From assembly GCF_005491205.1 (NCBI RefSeq), contig NZ_CP028035.1, positions 3,224,001 to 3,288,000 on the forward strand: 64,000 bases of DNA, in the 5' to 3' direction. A program made the position numbers and the translations under genes. Source of the DNA: Nissabacter sp. SGAir0207. GTDB lineage: Bacteria > Pseudomonadota > Gammaproteobacteria > Enterobacterales > Enterobacteriaceae. The notes under the pieces are model-generated. The model was not told the DNA's origin and did not search any database. It saw only the letters and a list, made by a program, of their open reading frames with translations. Position 1 is the stretch's first letter, and each line of letters opens with the position of its first letter. Shown piece by piece: positions 44,333 to 52,501 of this stretch.

Positions 44333-45340
44333 TCAGCAAAAGCCACATGACTCCCTGACCACCAGCGCCGGCGGCAGGATAATGCGTTTCGGCGGTTCGT
44401 CATTGCCCTGAATCCGGCTGTACAACAGCTCCCCCGCCTTGCGGCCGATCTCTTTCGCCGCCACGGACACCGTGGTGAGCGCGGGTTGCACCAGCGCCGC
44501 TTCGGTGATGTCATCAAACCCCACCAGCGCAAAATCCCGTCCCGGTTCGCGCCCCATCTTGCGTAGCGCCTGCATGACGCCAAGCGCCACGATATCTTGG
44601 TAACAGACGGCGGCGGTAATTTGCGGGTAACGCAGAAGCAGGGACTCCGCCACGTTTTCGCCGTCAATTTGGCTGGCCTGCGTCGCCACGATCCACGCCG
44701 GGTTCGGCGATATGCCCTGCTCCAGCAACGTACTGGTGAACCCACCGATGCGCTGTGCCCGGCTGCCGGAAGTGGGGCTGCCGCCAATAAACGCGATGTG
44801 TTTATGCCCCATGTTGACGAGGTGGGTGGTCGCCATCTGCGTACCGAGAAAGTTATCGGTGCCGACAAAATCAAAATCAGGATCGCTCAGGGGACGCACC
44901 ACCATGATGGCGGGAATGTTGCGCCGTTTCAGCGCCTCGAAAAAGGAGGCTGGCGTCTCGCGCGCCGCGCAGAGCACCATGCCGCAGGCATTGTTGCGCA
45001 TCAACGAATCGACAAATTTTTGCTGCCGCTCTCCTGACTCTTCGCTATTGGCCAGAAACAGCAGCAGGTCATGCCGCTCCATCTCATGGCTTAGCCCTGC
45101 CGTCATCTCGCCGTAAAAAGGGTTGGTGATATCGTGCAGCAGCAAGCCAACCTGGTTACTCCTGCGGTTACGCAGGTTGGCGGCGGTTTGGTTGTACACA
45201 TAGCCCGCATCATCCAGCGCTTTGAGCACCCGGTCGCGTGTAGCCTGAGAAATTCGCCCCCGGTTGCGCAGTACCATTGAAACGGTTGCCGTGGAGACGC
45301 CCGCGCGTTCAGCGACCTGCGCCAACGTGACTGTTGCCAT
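44333..45340 (-). CDS. LacI/MalI-type transcriptional regulator of the sugar regulon
   Basis: 335-residue repressor. N-terminal helix-turn-helix VTLAQVAERAGVSTATVSMVL (about 4-24) with hinge helix region ending near 60, then a periplasmic-binding-protein-like effector domain beginning NQVGLLLHDITNPFYGEM. The ATG at 45340 follows GGAGAG; an upstream GTG or TTG extension is unlikely. A palindrome of the GGTTAATCGATTAACC type lies 25 bases upstream of its start (autoregulation), and five more lie before the surrounding sugar genes, which makes this protein the likely regulator of all of them. Binding is inferred; the effector is probably a phosphosugar or mannosyl compound. Confidence 0.85.
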   Translation of the reverse strand: MATVTLAQVAERAGVSTATVSMVLRNRGRISQATRDRVLKALDDAGYVYNQTAANLRNRRSNQVGLLLHDITNPFYGEMTAGLSHEMERHDLLLFLANSEESGERQQKFVDSLMRNNACGMVLCAARETPASFFEALKRRNIPAIMVVRPLSDPDFDFVGTDNFLGTQMATTHLVNMGHKHIAFIGGSPTSGSRAQRIGGFTSTLLEQGISPNPAWIVATQASQIDGENVAESLLLRYPQITAAVCYQDIVALGVMQALRKMGREPGRDFALVGFDDITEAALVQPALTTVSVAAKEIGRKAGELLYSRIQGNDEPPKRIILPPALVVRESCGFC

Positions 45341-45364
45341 GATCTCTCCTGATCTCCTGTCCAA

Positions 45365-45380
45365 GGTTAATCGAATAACC
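45365..45380 (-). promoter_or_regulatory. Operator in front of the lacI-type gene
   Basis: GGTTAATCGAATAACC, one mismatch to the perfect palindrome, 25 bases upstream of the regulator start codon; probable autoregulatory site. Confidence 0.7.
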
Positions 45381-45399
45381 TACGTTTTGCTTTTTTACC

Positions 45400-45415
45400 T
45401 GTGATTCCCATCACG
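45400..45415 (+). promoter_or_regulatory. CRP site of the isomerase / mannose-type PTS operon
   Basis: TGTGATTCCCATCACG matches 9 of 10 fixed positions of TGTGA-N6-TCACA. Lies between the divergent regulator and PTS promoters and could serve both. Confidence 0.7.
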
Positions 45416-45454
45416 CCAGTGTGCTTTTGACCCTGCTGAATCCCGAATGTGGCG

Positions 45455-45471
45455 GGTTAATCGCGTTAACC
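45455..45471 (+). promoter_or_regulatory. Operator O1 (17 bp) of the second PTS promoter
   Basis: GGTTAATCGCGTTAACC: perfect half sites GGTTAA and TTAACC around TCGCG. Centre 55.5 bp downstream of the CRP-site centre. Confidence 0.75.
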
Positions 45472-45486
45472 ACACTAGGAAAATAA

Positions 45487-45502
45487 GGTTAATCGATTAA
45501 TC
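45487..45502 (+). promoter_or_regulatory. Operator O2 (16 bp) of the second PTS promoter
   Basis: GGTTAATCGATTAATC, centre 31.5 bp downstream of O1 and 35.5 bp before the start codon of the isomerase gene. Same spacing as at the first PTS promoter. Confidence 0.75.
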
Positions 45503-45529
45503 TTTAATAAGCCAACACGGAGAAAGAAA

Positions 45530-47275
45530 ATGTCTACCACCTACAATAAATTCCCTGAGGTTAACGTTCAGGGCTATGACCATCACGCCTGGCAGGGTTG
45601 GGCGTCGATCCAGGCTGAGCTTAACACCAGAATCTCTACCGCCGCCAAAACCGTCCTGATCGTGGATTGCTATCCGGGCGTGCGGCTTGACGAACTGGAG
45701 CACCAGCTCGTCACGACACTCGACACCGCGCGGGTGCTGAATATTGAATCCGCCCGCCGCGATGAGCAGGCCCTGCATGAACTGCTGGCGCGCAACCTGA
45801 CCGACGATCGCGTATTCGGCGTGCTCTCCTGCCATCAGCTGGAGGAGTTTTTTGATCGCGACAAGCTCAGCCAGATCCGGCAACAGATTGATGCCGTCAC
45901 CGAGGGTCTGGTGGTGGTGTATGGCTCCGGCGCGGCGCTGGCGCACCCCGGTGACGTACTGGTGTATGCCGATCTCCCACGCTGGGAGATCCAACAGCGT
46001 ATGCGCCATGACGGGCTGGGTAACTGGGGGGCGGAGAACCCGCAGGAAGACATTCTTCGGCGTTACAAACGCGCGTTCTTTATTGAGTGGCGGGTGTTCG
46101 ACCGGCACAAAACCCCGTTACTCAAACGCGCCGATTATTTGCTGGATACCACGCTAGAGAATCATCCGGCGATGGTCAGCGGCGACGCGCTGCGCGCTGG
46201 CCTGCAACAAACCACCGAACAACCGTTTCGCGTTGCCCCGCTCTTTGACCCCGGCGTCTGGGGTGGACAGTGGATGAAACAACGATTTGATCTCGATCCC
46301 TCAGCCGCCAATTACGCGTGGTGTTTTGATTGCGTGCCCGAGGAAAACAGCCTGTTACTGCGTTTTGGCAATGTGCGGATCGAGATCCCCTCTCAGGATT
46401 TGGTACTGACCTGTCCACGCGCCCTGCTGGGCGAGAAAGTGCACGCGCGCTTTGGCGCGGAGTTCCCGATTCGTTTTGACCTCCTCGATACCATTGGCGG
46501 CCAGAACTTGAGTTTCCAGGTTCATCCGGTCACCGAGTACATACAGCAGCAGTTTGGTATGCACTACACCCAGGATGAGAGCTATTACATTCTGGACGCC
46601 GAGCCGGATGCCGTGGTCTACCTCGGCACCAAAACCGGCATCGCGCCGCAGGCGATGCTCGACGATCTGAGGGCGGCGGGCCGTGGCGAGAAAGCGTTTG
46701 ATGATGAGCGATTCGTCAATCAGATCCCTGCCCGTAAACACGATCACTTCCTGATCCCGGCCGGCACCGTGCACTGTTCCGGCGCGGGCACGCTGGTGCT
46801 GGAGATCAGCGCCACGCCCTATATCTTCACCTTCAAACTGTGGGATTGGGGACGCTTAGGGTTGGATGGCCTGCCGCGCCCCGTCCATCTGGATCACGGC
46901 CAGCAGGTCATTGACTGGCAGCGTGATACCCAGTGGGTGCACGACAATCTGGTCAACCATATTGAGCCGATCGCCGAAGGGGAAGCGTGGCGGGAGGAGA
47001 GAACCGGGCTGCACGAACGCGAGTTCATTGAAACGCGTCGCCACTGGTTTACCGGGCCGGTCACGCACCACACCCGCGGCGGCGTGAACGTCCTGAATCT
47101 GGTGGAAGGTGCGCAAGCGGTGGTTGACAGCCCGAGCGGCGCGTTTGCCCCGTTTGTCGTCAATTACGCAGAGACTTTCATCATCCCAGCCGCGGTTGGC
47201 GAGTATCGCATTTCACCCTTTGGCAAGGGCATCGGCCAGCAGCTCGCCACCATCAAAGCCTGGGTAAGGGGATAA
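45530..47275 (+). CDS. Class I mannose-6-phosphate isomerase with extra N-terminal domain
   Basis: 581 residues. The C-terminal part (about 230-581) is a class I phosphomannose isomerase, expected to turn mannose 6-phosphate into fructose 6-phosphate: metal ligands Q330 and H332 in LSFQVHP, E350 in QDESYYIL, H415 in IPAGTVHCSGAG. The first 210 residues are additional to ManA (about 390 residues). They contain KTVLIVDCYPGVRLDEL where a nucleoside-kinase-like P-loop would be expected, but the GKS/T is missing, and a WRVFDRHKTPLLKRADYLLD segment near 187-206 that resembles the end of uridine-kinase-like domains. That domain is probably non-catalytic or binds a ligand. First gene of the operon, four bases before EIIA. 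Confidence 0.75.
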   Translation: MSTTYNKFPEVNVQGYDHHAWQGWASIQAELNTRISTAAKTVLIVDCYPGVRLDELEHQLVTTLDTARVLNIESARRDEQALHELLARNLTDDRVFGVLSCHQLEEFFDRDKLSQIRQQIDAVTEGLVVVYGSGAALAHPGDVLVYADLPRWEIQQRMRHDGLGNWGAENPQEDILRRYKRAFFIEWRVFDRHKTPLLKRADYLLDTTLENHPAMVSGDALRAGLQQTTEQPFRVAPLFDPGVWGGQWMKQRFDLDPSAANYAWCFDCVPEENSLLLRFGNVRIEIPSQDLVLTCPRALLGEKVHARFGAEFPIRFDLLDTIGGQNLSFQVHPVTEYIQQQFGMHYTQDESYYILDAEPDAVVYLGTKTGIAPQAMLDDLRAAGRGEKAFDDERFVNQIPARKHDHFLIPAGTVHCSGAGTLVLEISATPYIFTFKLWDWGRLGLDGLPRPVHLDHGQQVIDWQRDTQWVHDNLVNHIEPIAEGEAWREERTGLHEREFIETRRHWFTGPVTHHTRGGVNVLNLVEGAQAVVDSPSGAFAPFVVNYAETFIIPAAVGEYRISPFGKGIGQQLATIKAWVRG

Positions 47276-47279
47276 GCGC

Positions 47280-47708
47280 ATGATCAACGTCATTGTTGCC
47301 ACCCACGGCCCGCTGGCAGAAGCGCTTGTTGCCAGCGGGCGTATGGTTTACGGCGAGTTGCCGCACGTTTACCCGGTTACGCTGCGTGAAGACGCGGGTA
47401 TCGAAGGGTTTAAGGAGGCGTTCGCCCAAACGCTCGCCGATGCCGGGAAAAATGCCGACGGCGTGCTGGTGCTGTGCGACATGCAGAGCGGTACGCCGTG
47501 GAACGTCGCTTGCCACCATGCATTCTCGCCACAAACGCGCCCTCCCGTCGCCGTGGTGGCGGGCGTCAATTTCCCGATGCTGCTGCAAAGCGAAGAGATC
47601 TGCCATTTGACGGATGTCCACGCCGCAGCCGTTGAACTGTTGGCCTTGACGGTGCCGACCCTGATTAAAGCCGCCCCGGTTCTCTCCGTTCAATCCGACG
47701 ATTTTTAA
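47280..47708 (+). CDS. Mannose-family PTS EIIA component
   Basis: 142-residue soluble IIA protein; passes phosphate from HPr to IIB. The N-terminus MINVIVATHGPLAEALVASG carries the phosphorylated His H9. Separate IIA, IIB, IIC and IID genes follow in that order, the mannose/sorbose family arrangement. GC content in this operon looks lower (about 57% in a sampled stretch) than in the neighbouring alpha-mannosidase gene. Confidence 0.88.
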   Translation: MINVIVATHGPLAEALVASGRMVYGELPHVYPVTLREDAGIEGFKEAFAQTLADAGKNADGVLVLCDMQSGTPWNVACHHAFSPQTRPPVAVVAGVNFPMLLQSEEICHLTDVHAAAVELLALTVPTLIKAAPVLSVQSDDF

Positions 47709-47719
47709 AGGAAACCACT

Positions 47720-48214
47720 ATGAGTCTCTCTTTTGTACGTATCGATGACCGCGTGATCCACGGGCAGCTCGTGACACGTTGGGCCAAAGAGCTGCCCTGT
47801 GATGGGATCGTCGCGATAGATGATGCCGTCGCGGCCGATCCCCTGCTCTCTTCGGTGATGAAAGGGGCGGTGCAGGACACCAAGGTCTGGCTGTTTGATA
47901 CGGCCACCGCGATTGAAAAACTGCCCAAAGTCATTGCCAGCGAGAAGCGCTATTTCGTCATTGGCAAATCGCCTGTCACGCTGAAACGCCTCGAAGAGGC
48001 GGGCATCAGCCTGAAAAATGCCAACGGCAAGATCAACGTTGGCCCGATGAGCGCCCGCGCCGATACCACCACCATCGGCCCCAACCAGTCGGTGAATGGC
48101 GATGAAATTGCCGCCTTTGACTGGCTGACGCAACGTGGGCATCTGGTTGAGTTTCGTCTGGTGCCGGATGCCAGTTACTACAGCTGGCAGGACGCACGCC
48201 AGAAGCTGAAATAA
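47720..48214 (+). CDS. Mannose-family PTS EIIB component
   Basis: 164-residue soluble IIB protein with the family signature VRIDDRVIHGQLVTRW; H14 is the phosphorylation site. It directly phosphorylates the incoming sugar. Spaced 11 bases after EIIA and 10 before EIIC, with a GGA-type ribosome-binding site. Confidence 0.9.
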   Translation: MSLSFVRIDDRVIHGQLVTRWAKELPCDGIVAIDDAVAADPLLSSVMKGAVQDTKVWLFDTATAIEKLPKVIASEKRYFVIGKSPVTLKRLEEAGISLKNANGKINVGPMSARADTTTIGPNQSVNGDEIAAFDWLTQRGHLVEFRLVPDASYYSWQDARQKLK

Positions 48215-48224
48215 GGAGCGCACC

Positions 48225-49022
48225 ATGATTATCGAAGCTACGTTGATTGGCATACTTTGCTATCTCGGCGCGCTTAGCTGCCCCTGGCTGCTGGGACTGA
48301 CGGGCGGCTGGTATCTGATCACCCGCCCGCTGGTGTCCGGGATGTTGGTCGGGATTATCCTCGGCGACATTCAAACCGGCATCATGATTGGCGTTGCGGT
48401 GCAGGCGGTCTATATCGCGATGGTGACGCCCGGCGGCTCCATGCCGGCTGACCTTAACTTTGTCGCTTACCCGGCGATTGCCTTGGGGATCCTGTCGGGA
48501 CAAGGGCCAGAGGTGGCGGTCGCGCTGGCGGCGACCATCGGCATTGCCGGAACCATCTTATTTAATGCGATGATGGTTCTGAACTCCTTCTGGAACCACC
48601 GCGCCGACGTGGCGCTGGAGCGGGGCGACGAACGCGGGATCTACCTGAACAGCGCCATCTGGCCGCAGGCGACGAACTTCGTCCTACGTTTTGTGCCGAC
48701 CTTTATTGCGGTCTACTTTGGCGCGCAGTACATCAGCGGCTTTATGGACAGCTTGCCGAAGGTGGTTCTGTCGACGATGAACGTGCTGGGCGGCATTCTA
48801 CCCGCCGTCGGGATCGCGATTCTGCTTAAACAGATCATCAAAAACTACACCATGTTGATCTATTTTCTGGTCGGTTTTGTCTGCATCGTCTTTTTGAAAC
48901 TCAATATGGTCGCGCTGGTGATTGTCGGTTCGCTGTTGGCGTTGATCCATTACAACTACAAACCAGAACCGCCGCAGGCTGCGAAGGCAACGTCGGTTGT
49001 CGATGATGAGGATGAATTCTGA
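48225..49022 (+). CDS. Mannose-family PTS EIIC component
   Basis: 265-residue integral membrane channel component; hydrophobic throughout with GGWYLITRPLVSGMLVGIIL near 26-45 and GVAVQAVYIAMVTPGGSMPAD near 56-76, the hallmark of sorbose/mannose IIC proteins. C-terminal tail is acidic (DDEDEF). Its TGA overlaps the EIID ATG by one base. Confidence 0.9.
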   Translation: MIIEATLIGILCYLGALSCPWLLGLTGGWYLITRPLVSGMLVGIILGDIQTGIMIGVAVQAVYIAMVTPGGSMPADLNFVAYPAIALGILSGQGPEVAVALAATIGIAGTILFNAMMVLNSFWNHRADVALERGDERGIYLNSAIWPQATNFVLRFVPTFIAVYFGAQYISGFMDSLPKVVLSTMNVLGGILPAVGIAILLKQIIKNYTMLIYFLVGFVCIVFLKLNMVALVIVGSLLALIHYNYKPEPPQAAKATSVVDDEDEF

Positions 49023-49840
49023 TGGAAGCGCGCACACTGACCCGTAAAGATCTTCGCCGCTGCTGGCGTGCATGGATGATGCATAACTTGTCATCCATGA
49101 GCTTTGAACGTCTGGAATCTTTTGGCTTTTGCCTGAGTATGCTGCCGGTGGCGAAAAAACTCTATCCCGACGCCGCGCAGCGTACTGAAATGCTGCGCCG
49201 TCACGCCTCGTTCTATAATACCGAACCGCAGATGGGCGCCATCGTGAATGGCATGGCGCTGGGGCTGGAGGAGAAGAAAGCGAACGGTGAGCCGATCGAT
49301 GGGGAGACGATCAATACCCTGAAGGTTGGCCTGATGGGGCCGATTGCCGGGATCGGCGACTCGATGATCCCCGGCATGTTGATCCCTATCCTGCTCAGCA
49401 TCGGTATGGCTTTGGCGGCTGGCGGTAACATTCTGGGGCCGCTGTTTTATACCGTCGCCTGGCTGGCCATCATTATTCCCGGCTCGTGGTTCCTGTTCCT
49501 GAAGGGCTACAAAATGGGCTCCGGCTCGGTGGAGATGCTGGTGAGCAGCAAATCTACCCGCCTGCGTGAAGCGTTGTCACTGCTGGGCGTGTTTGTGATG
49601 GGGGGCGTCGCGGCAAGCTACGTGAAGCTCGGCAGCGGACTGGAATTTATCACCAACGATGGGGTGAATATCCATGTCCAGCAGATGTTGGACGGTATCT
49701 TCCCACAGTTACTGCCGCTGATCGTGGTACTCGGCACCTGGTATCTGATGGCGAAGCGCGGCGTGTCGCCGGTAAAAGCCATGATTCTGCTGTTGGTGCT
49801 GGCTGCCCTCGGCGTCGCCACGGGCCTGTTTGCGGGGTAA
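49022..49840 (+). CDS. Mannose-family PTS EIID component
   Basis: 272-residue membrane protein that forms the sugar channel with IIC. Family motifs: LSSMSFERLESFGFCLSMLP near 21-40, FYNTEPQMGAIVNGMALGLEE near 64-84, and GPIAGIGDSMIPGMLIPI near 110-127. Last gene of the operon, closed by a strong terminator. The sugar could be mannose, glucosamine, fructose-like or an oligosaccharide; sequence alone does not say. Confidence 0.9.
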   Translation: MEARTLTRKDLRRCWRAWMMHNLSSMSFERLESFGFCLSMLPVAKKLYPDAAQRTEMLRRHASFYNTEPQMGAIVNGMALGLEEKKANGEPIDGETINTLKVGLMGPIAGIGDSMIPGMLIPILLSIGMALAAGGNILGPLFYTVAWLAIIIPGSWFLFLKGYKMGSGSVEMLVSSKSTRLREALSLLGVFVMGGVAASYVKLGSGLEFITNDGVNIHVQQMLDGIFPQLLPLIVVLGTWYLMAKRGVSPVKAMILLLVLAALGVATGLFAG

Positions 49841-49861
49841 TACCTCAACGGCAATCTCTGT

Positions 49862-49885
49862 ACCGGGGCGATGCCCCGGTTTTTT
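49862..49885 (+). terminator. Terminator after the mannose-type PTS operon
   Basis: ACCGGGGC-GAT-GCCCCGGT stem-loop and a run of six T residues; the tail overlaps the stop codon of the converging cupin gene. Confidence 0.92.
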
Positions 49886-50666
49886 ATGGATGGAAGTTCT
49901 GCCACAGCGCCGGGTGTTTATCCGGGCGTGAGATAAATTGAAAGCGTGCCGGGTCTTCAATGAATTGCTGATAGACGGGCGCCGGGGTGACCGAAAATTC
50001 CGTATAGTGTCGGGGTGTGACGGCCTGTAACCGCCCCGCTTTGTAACGCGGATTATGCTGCCAGATAATCTGGTTCCCCTGAAGTAACGGATACCATGCC
50101 AGCCCTTTGTGCGCCCGTACCGCCTCGTACTCGAAGCCATATTCACGATCGCACCATGCCCCAAAGGTCAAGGGCACCGCCGGGTCGGCGGAGATGGTCG
50201 CATGTCCCCAACCGGGCGGCACCAACACTTTTTCACCGGGCCGGGCAATCACCGCAAAACAACGTCCGGGGTCATCCTCCACATACTCCTGCATATAGAT
50301 TATCGCTCTCCCCTGCCAGATTTCGTACAACTCCGGCGGAGACCAGCCGCTGTGCTGGCTGATGCGATGGATATGCCCCTGACTACGCACCGGCTCCTCC
50401 CCCAGCCGCCCCGCGGCATAGGTCACCACGCCAAACAGCAGCATCCGCTTTTCCAGCTCTTCGCGATCCTGCATCCGGGCCACATCCATCGCAATGGCAT
50501 ACACCTCTTCCGGCCCGTCACAGTGCGGATCGCGCAGTGAGGCGCGGATGTGGTCGAGCCGACGAATCTCCGGCATCGGCCCGGTAACGTCATCCCCATA
50601 GCTAAAGCCAAGCGGCTGGTGGTGAACCTTCATGTCCAGTCCGTAACCGGGCGCTGAGTCAGCCAT
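49884..50666 (-). CDS. Cupin phosphosugar isomerase homologue (GPI type), copy B
   Basis: 260-residue paralogue of the product at 42318-43091. Metal-site region SQGHIHRISQHSGWSPPELYEIW and VLVPPGWGHATI; the ELYEIWQGRAIIYMQE run is closer to canonical cupin glucose-6-phosphate isomerases than copy A. Start ATG 50666 follows GGAGGT; the gene overlaps the end of the upstream cupin gene by 8 bases, so the two form a unit. Canonical members interconvert glucose, fructose and sometimes mannose 6-phosphates, which fits the PTS and mannosidase context, but activity here is inferred. Confidence 0.72.
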   Translation of the reverse strand: MADSAPGYGLDMKVHHQPLGFSYGDDVTGPMPEIRRLDHIRASLRDPHCDGPEEVYAIAMDVARMQDREELEKRMLLFGVVTYAAGRLGEEPVRSQGHIHRISQHSGWSPPELYEIWQGRAIIYMQEYVEDDPGRCFAVIARPGEKVLVPPGWGHATISADPAVPLTFGAWCDREYGFEYEAVRAHKGLAWYPLLQGNQIIWQHNPRYKAGRLQAVTPRHYTEFSVTPAPVYQQFIEDPARFQFISRPDKHPALWQNFHP

Positions 50667-51222
50667 TCTGTACCTCCTTCGCCTGCACCCTCTGGTTCTG
50701 CTCAAAGACCCGGATGTTGAAGCCGCGGGCCAGCGCCGCATAGTCGTGGCCCGCGATCGCTGGCCATACGGCAAGCGCGGACAACACCTCCTCTCCGGTA
50801 TTGATTAACCGATGGGCGGTAAAGCCAGGAATAATATGCACCGAACCGGCGAAGACCTTTTCCAGCCGCGCCTCGCCCTGCTCCGTTTGCAGCAGCAACA
50901 ACCCGCTGCCACGCAGGCCAAAATAGACCTCCCCCTGTTCGCGGCGCGCATGGAAATGCCCGCGGGTCATGAAGTACTCGCAGCCGACCCGGCCAGGGTA
51001 AAGGTGGGTGACGCCCGTGTAGAGTTCGCCTTCCGCAGGCGTGGTAGCCAGCATCTCAACGTCATACACGACCCGCTCGCCAGCCAACTGCTGGCGGGCC
51101 TCTTCGTCGTCAAAAACGTCAGTAAGATCCTGAATGCGGGTTGATTTACGCAATAACGGGCCACCGGCTAATGCGCCGCTAGCCCACGCCACCTGGGGTG
51201 GCTGGATAAAAGAGAGAGTCAT
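50659..51222 (-). CDS. Cupin-type glucose-6-phosphate isomerase homologue (short form)
   Basis: 187 residues, the usual length of the archaeal-type cupin phosphoglucose isomerases. It has the canonical GHFHARREQGEVYFGLRGSG with H89, H91 and E98 (HxHx6E), then VHIIPGFTAHRLINTGEE with H137, and the AIAGHDYAALARGF tail typical of the family. Start ATG 51222 is chosen because ten upstream codons have no homology. First gene of a two-gene minus-strand unit with copy B; a regulon operator lies 43 bases upstream. Likely reaction is interconversion of hexose 6-phosphates. Confidence 0.8.
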   Translation of the reverse strand: MTLSFIQPPQVAWASGALAGGPLLRKSTRIQDLTDVFDDEEARQQLAGERVVYDVEMLATTPAEGELYTGVTHLYPGRVGCEYFMTRGHFHARREQGEVYFGLRGSGLLLLQTEQGEARLEKVFAGSVHIIPGFTAHRLINTGEEVLSALAVWPAIAGHDYAALARGFNIRVFEQNQRVQAKEVQNG

Positions 51223-51568
51223 ATGTGCCTCCGGCCCAAGGAGAACAGCCATCTCAGGTTAGCAGATTAATCGATTAACCCACCAATCCGATCACTATAG
51301 TGCGGGTTGGGTCACAACCTTAAGGCATCCGCGCTCCGCCCCTCTCGCCGGACAAATGGTTGAATAGTGAGGAATTTATGATATAGGCTTGTGAACATCG
51401 GCTAGATTTATCTGCCAGATGTTGAAAATAAGCGGCATCAATGGCTTCTGGCCGGAACGTGCAGGATTTTTCATATCCGGCCTGCGCCAGAGGGCGCTGA
51501 GGGCTAAGCTAAGAGGGCCGCGGCGTTGCTGCCGCACCCGATGAATGAAAGGGAGGACGACACGATTC
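51223..51568. other. Divergent intergenic region cupin operon / SMP-30 gene
   Basis: 346 bases without a gene. Holds the operator at 51265-51280 and, on the minus strand, TATAGT near 51300 as a possible -10 for the cupin operon. No operator or CRP site was found close to the SMP-30 start; a GCGGC/GCCGC hairpin lies just before its ribosome-binding site. Confidence 0.5.
51265..51280 (-). promoter_or_regulatory. Operator in front of the cupin isomerase pair
   Basis: Minus strand GGTTAATCGATTAATC, the same 16 bases as the O2 site at 45487-45502, 43 bases before the start of the short cupin gene. Confidence 0.75.
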
Positions 51569-52438
51569 ATGGCCGCATTTTTACGTTCTGAGATTACCCC
51601 GGTCAGTGACTACCGGGCCGAGCTGGGGGAGACCCCGGTATGGTGCGACCGCAGCCAGTCGCTGCTGTGGGTCGACATTAACTGCCAGCGCCTGCTGCGC
51701 CACTGGCCGGATCGCCAGGAGACGGCGGTGCGCGAGTTGCCGGGCGTCACCAGCGGCGTGCTGCTGACCGAGCGCGAGGAGTGCTTCCTGCTGGTGTCGC
51801 AGCTGGGCATCGCGCTGTATGACTACGCCAGCGGCGAAATCACCTCGCTCTGCGACTACCCCGAAGATATCGGCCGCACCCGCCCGAATGAGGCCGCCAT
51901 CGCCCCGGACGGCTCGCTGTGGTTCGGCACCATGGATTTGACGGAGGGGAGCGCCATCGGCAGTTGGTATCGCTATGCCGCGGGCGACGCCCAGCCGGAG
52001 CGGATGATGGAGAATCTCACCATCCCCAATACGCTGGTCTGGCATGAGCAGCGCGTCTGGTTCGCTGACAGCGACGCCAAGCGCTTCTACTCCGGCCACG
52101 GCAAACGCATCAACCCGCGCGCGCTAAGCTGCTACTCCAGTGGCGACCTGACGCCGGATGGCTCCACCCTCACCACTCGCGGCCAGCTGGTCAACGCCTG
52201 CTTCGGCCACCACTGCCTCTGCCTCTACCAGCTGCGCGGCGACGAGTTGCTGAAGGAGCAGGAGATTCGCCTGCCGGTGACCCAGCCGAGTTGCTGCACC
52301 TTCGGCGGCCCGGAGATGAAGACGCTGTTTATCACCTCGGCGCGCAAGGGGCTGGAGCAACCGCACGATCTGGAGGGGGCGCTGCTGCGCGTGGAGACCA
52401 GTGAAACCGGCGTGCCGCAGAACCGCTTCGCGATCTGA
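51569..52438 (+). CDS. SMP-30/gluconolactonase/regucalcin-family protein
   Basis: 289-residue six-bladed beta-propeller of the SMP-30 family, usually lactonases of sugar acids. N-terminal metal-site Glu in AELGETPVWCDRSQSLLWVDI, RPNEAAIAPDGSLWFGTMD in the middle, the metal-site Asn in IPNTLVWHEQRVWFADSD, and a later LTPDGSTLTTRG where the second Asp of the usual PDG-x3-D motif is Thr. ATG 51569 follows GGAGGA by 11 bases; an ATG eight codons earlier is an alternative. Sits between the sugar region and ispH, with GC content like the core genes. The actual lactone substrate is unknown. Confidence 0.8.
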   Translation: MAAFLRSEITPVSDYRAELGETPVWCDRSQSLLWVDINCQRLLRHWPDRQETAVRELPGVTSGVLLTEREECFLLVSQLGIALYDYASGEITSLCDYPEDIGRTRPNEAAIAPDGSLWFGTMDLTEGSAIGSWYRYAAGDAQPERMMENLTIPNTLVWHEQRVWFADSDAKRFYSGHGKRINPRALSCYSSGDLTPDGSTLTTRGQLVNACFGHHCLCLYQLRGDELLKEQEIRLPVTQPSCCTFGGPEMKTLFITSARKGLEQPHDLEGALLRVETSETGVPQNRFAI

Positions 52439-52456
52439 TCGCCCGCTCGCTGCCAT

Positions 52457-52485
52457 AAAAAAGGGCCTGCATTAGCAGGCCCTCT
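52457..52485 (-). terminator. Terminator after ispH
   Basis: GGGCCTGC-ATTA-GCAGGCCC perfect stem; on the minus strand followed by TTTTTT, so it ends the ileS-ispH operon. The plus-strand side has only a weak TCTTATT tail. Confidence 0.88.
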
Positions 52486-52501
52486 TATTACGTGGCAGGG
52501 A

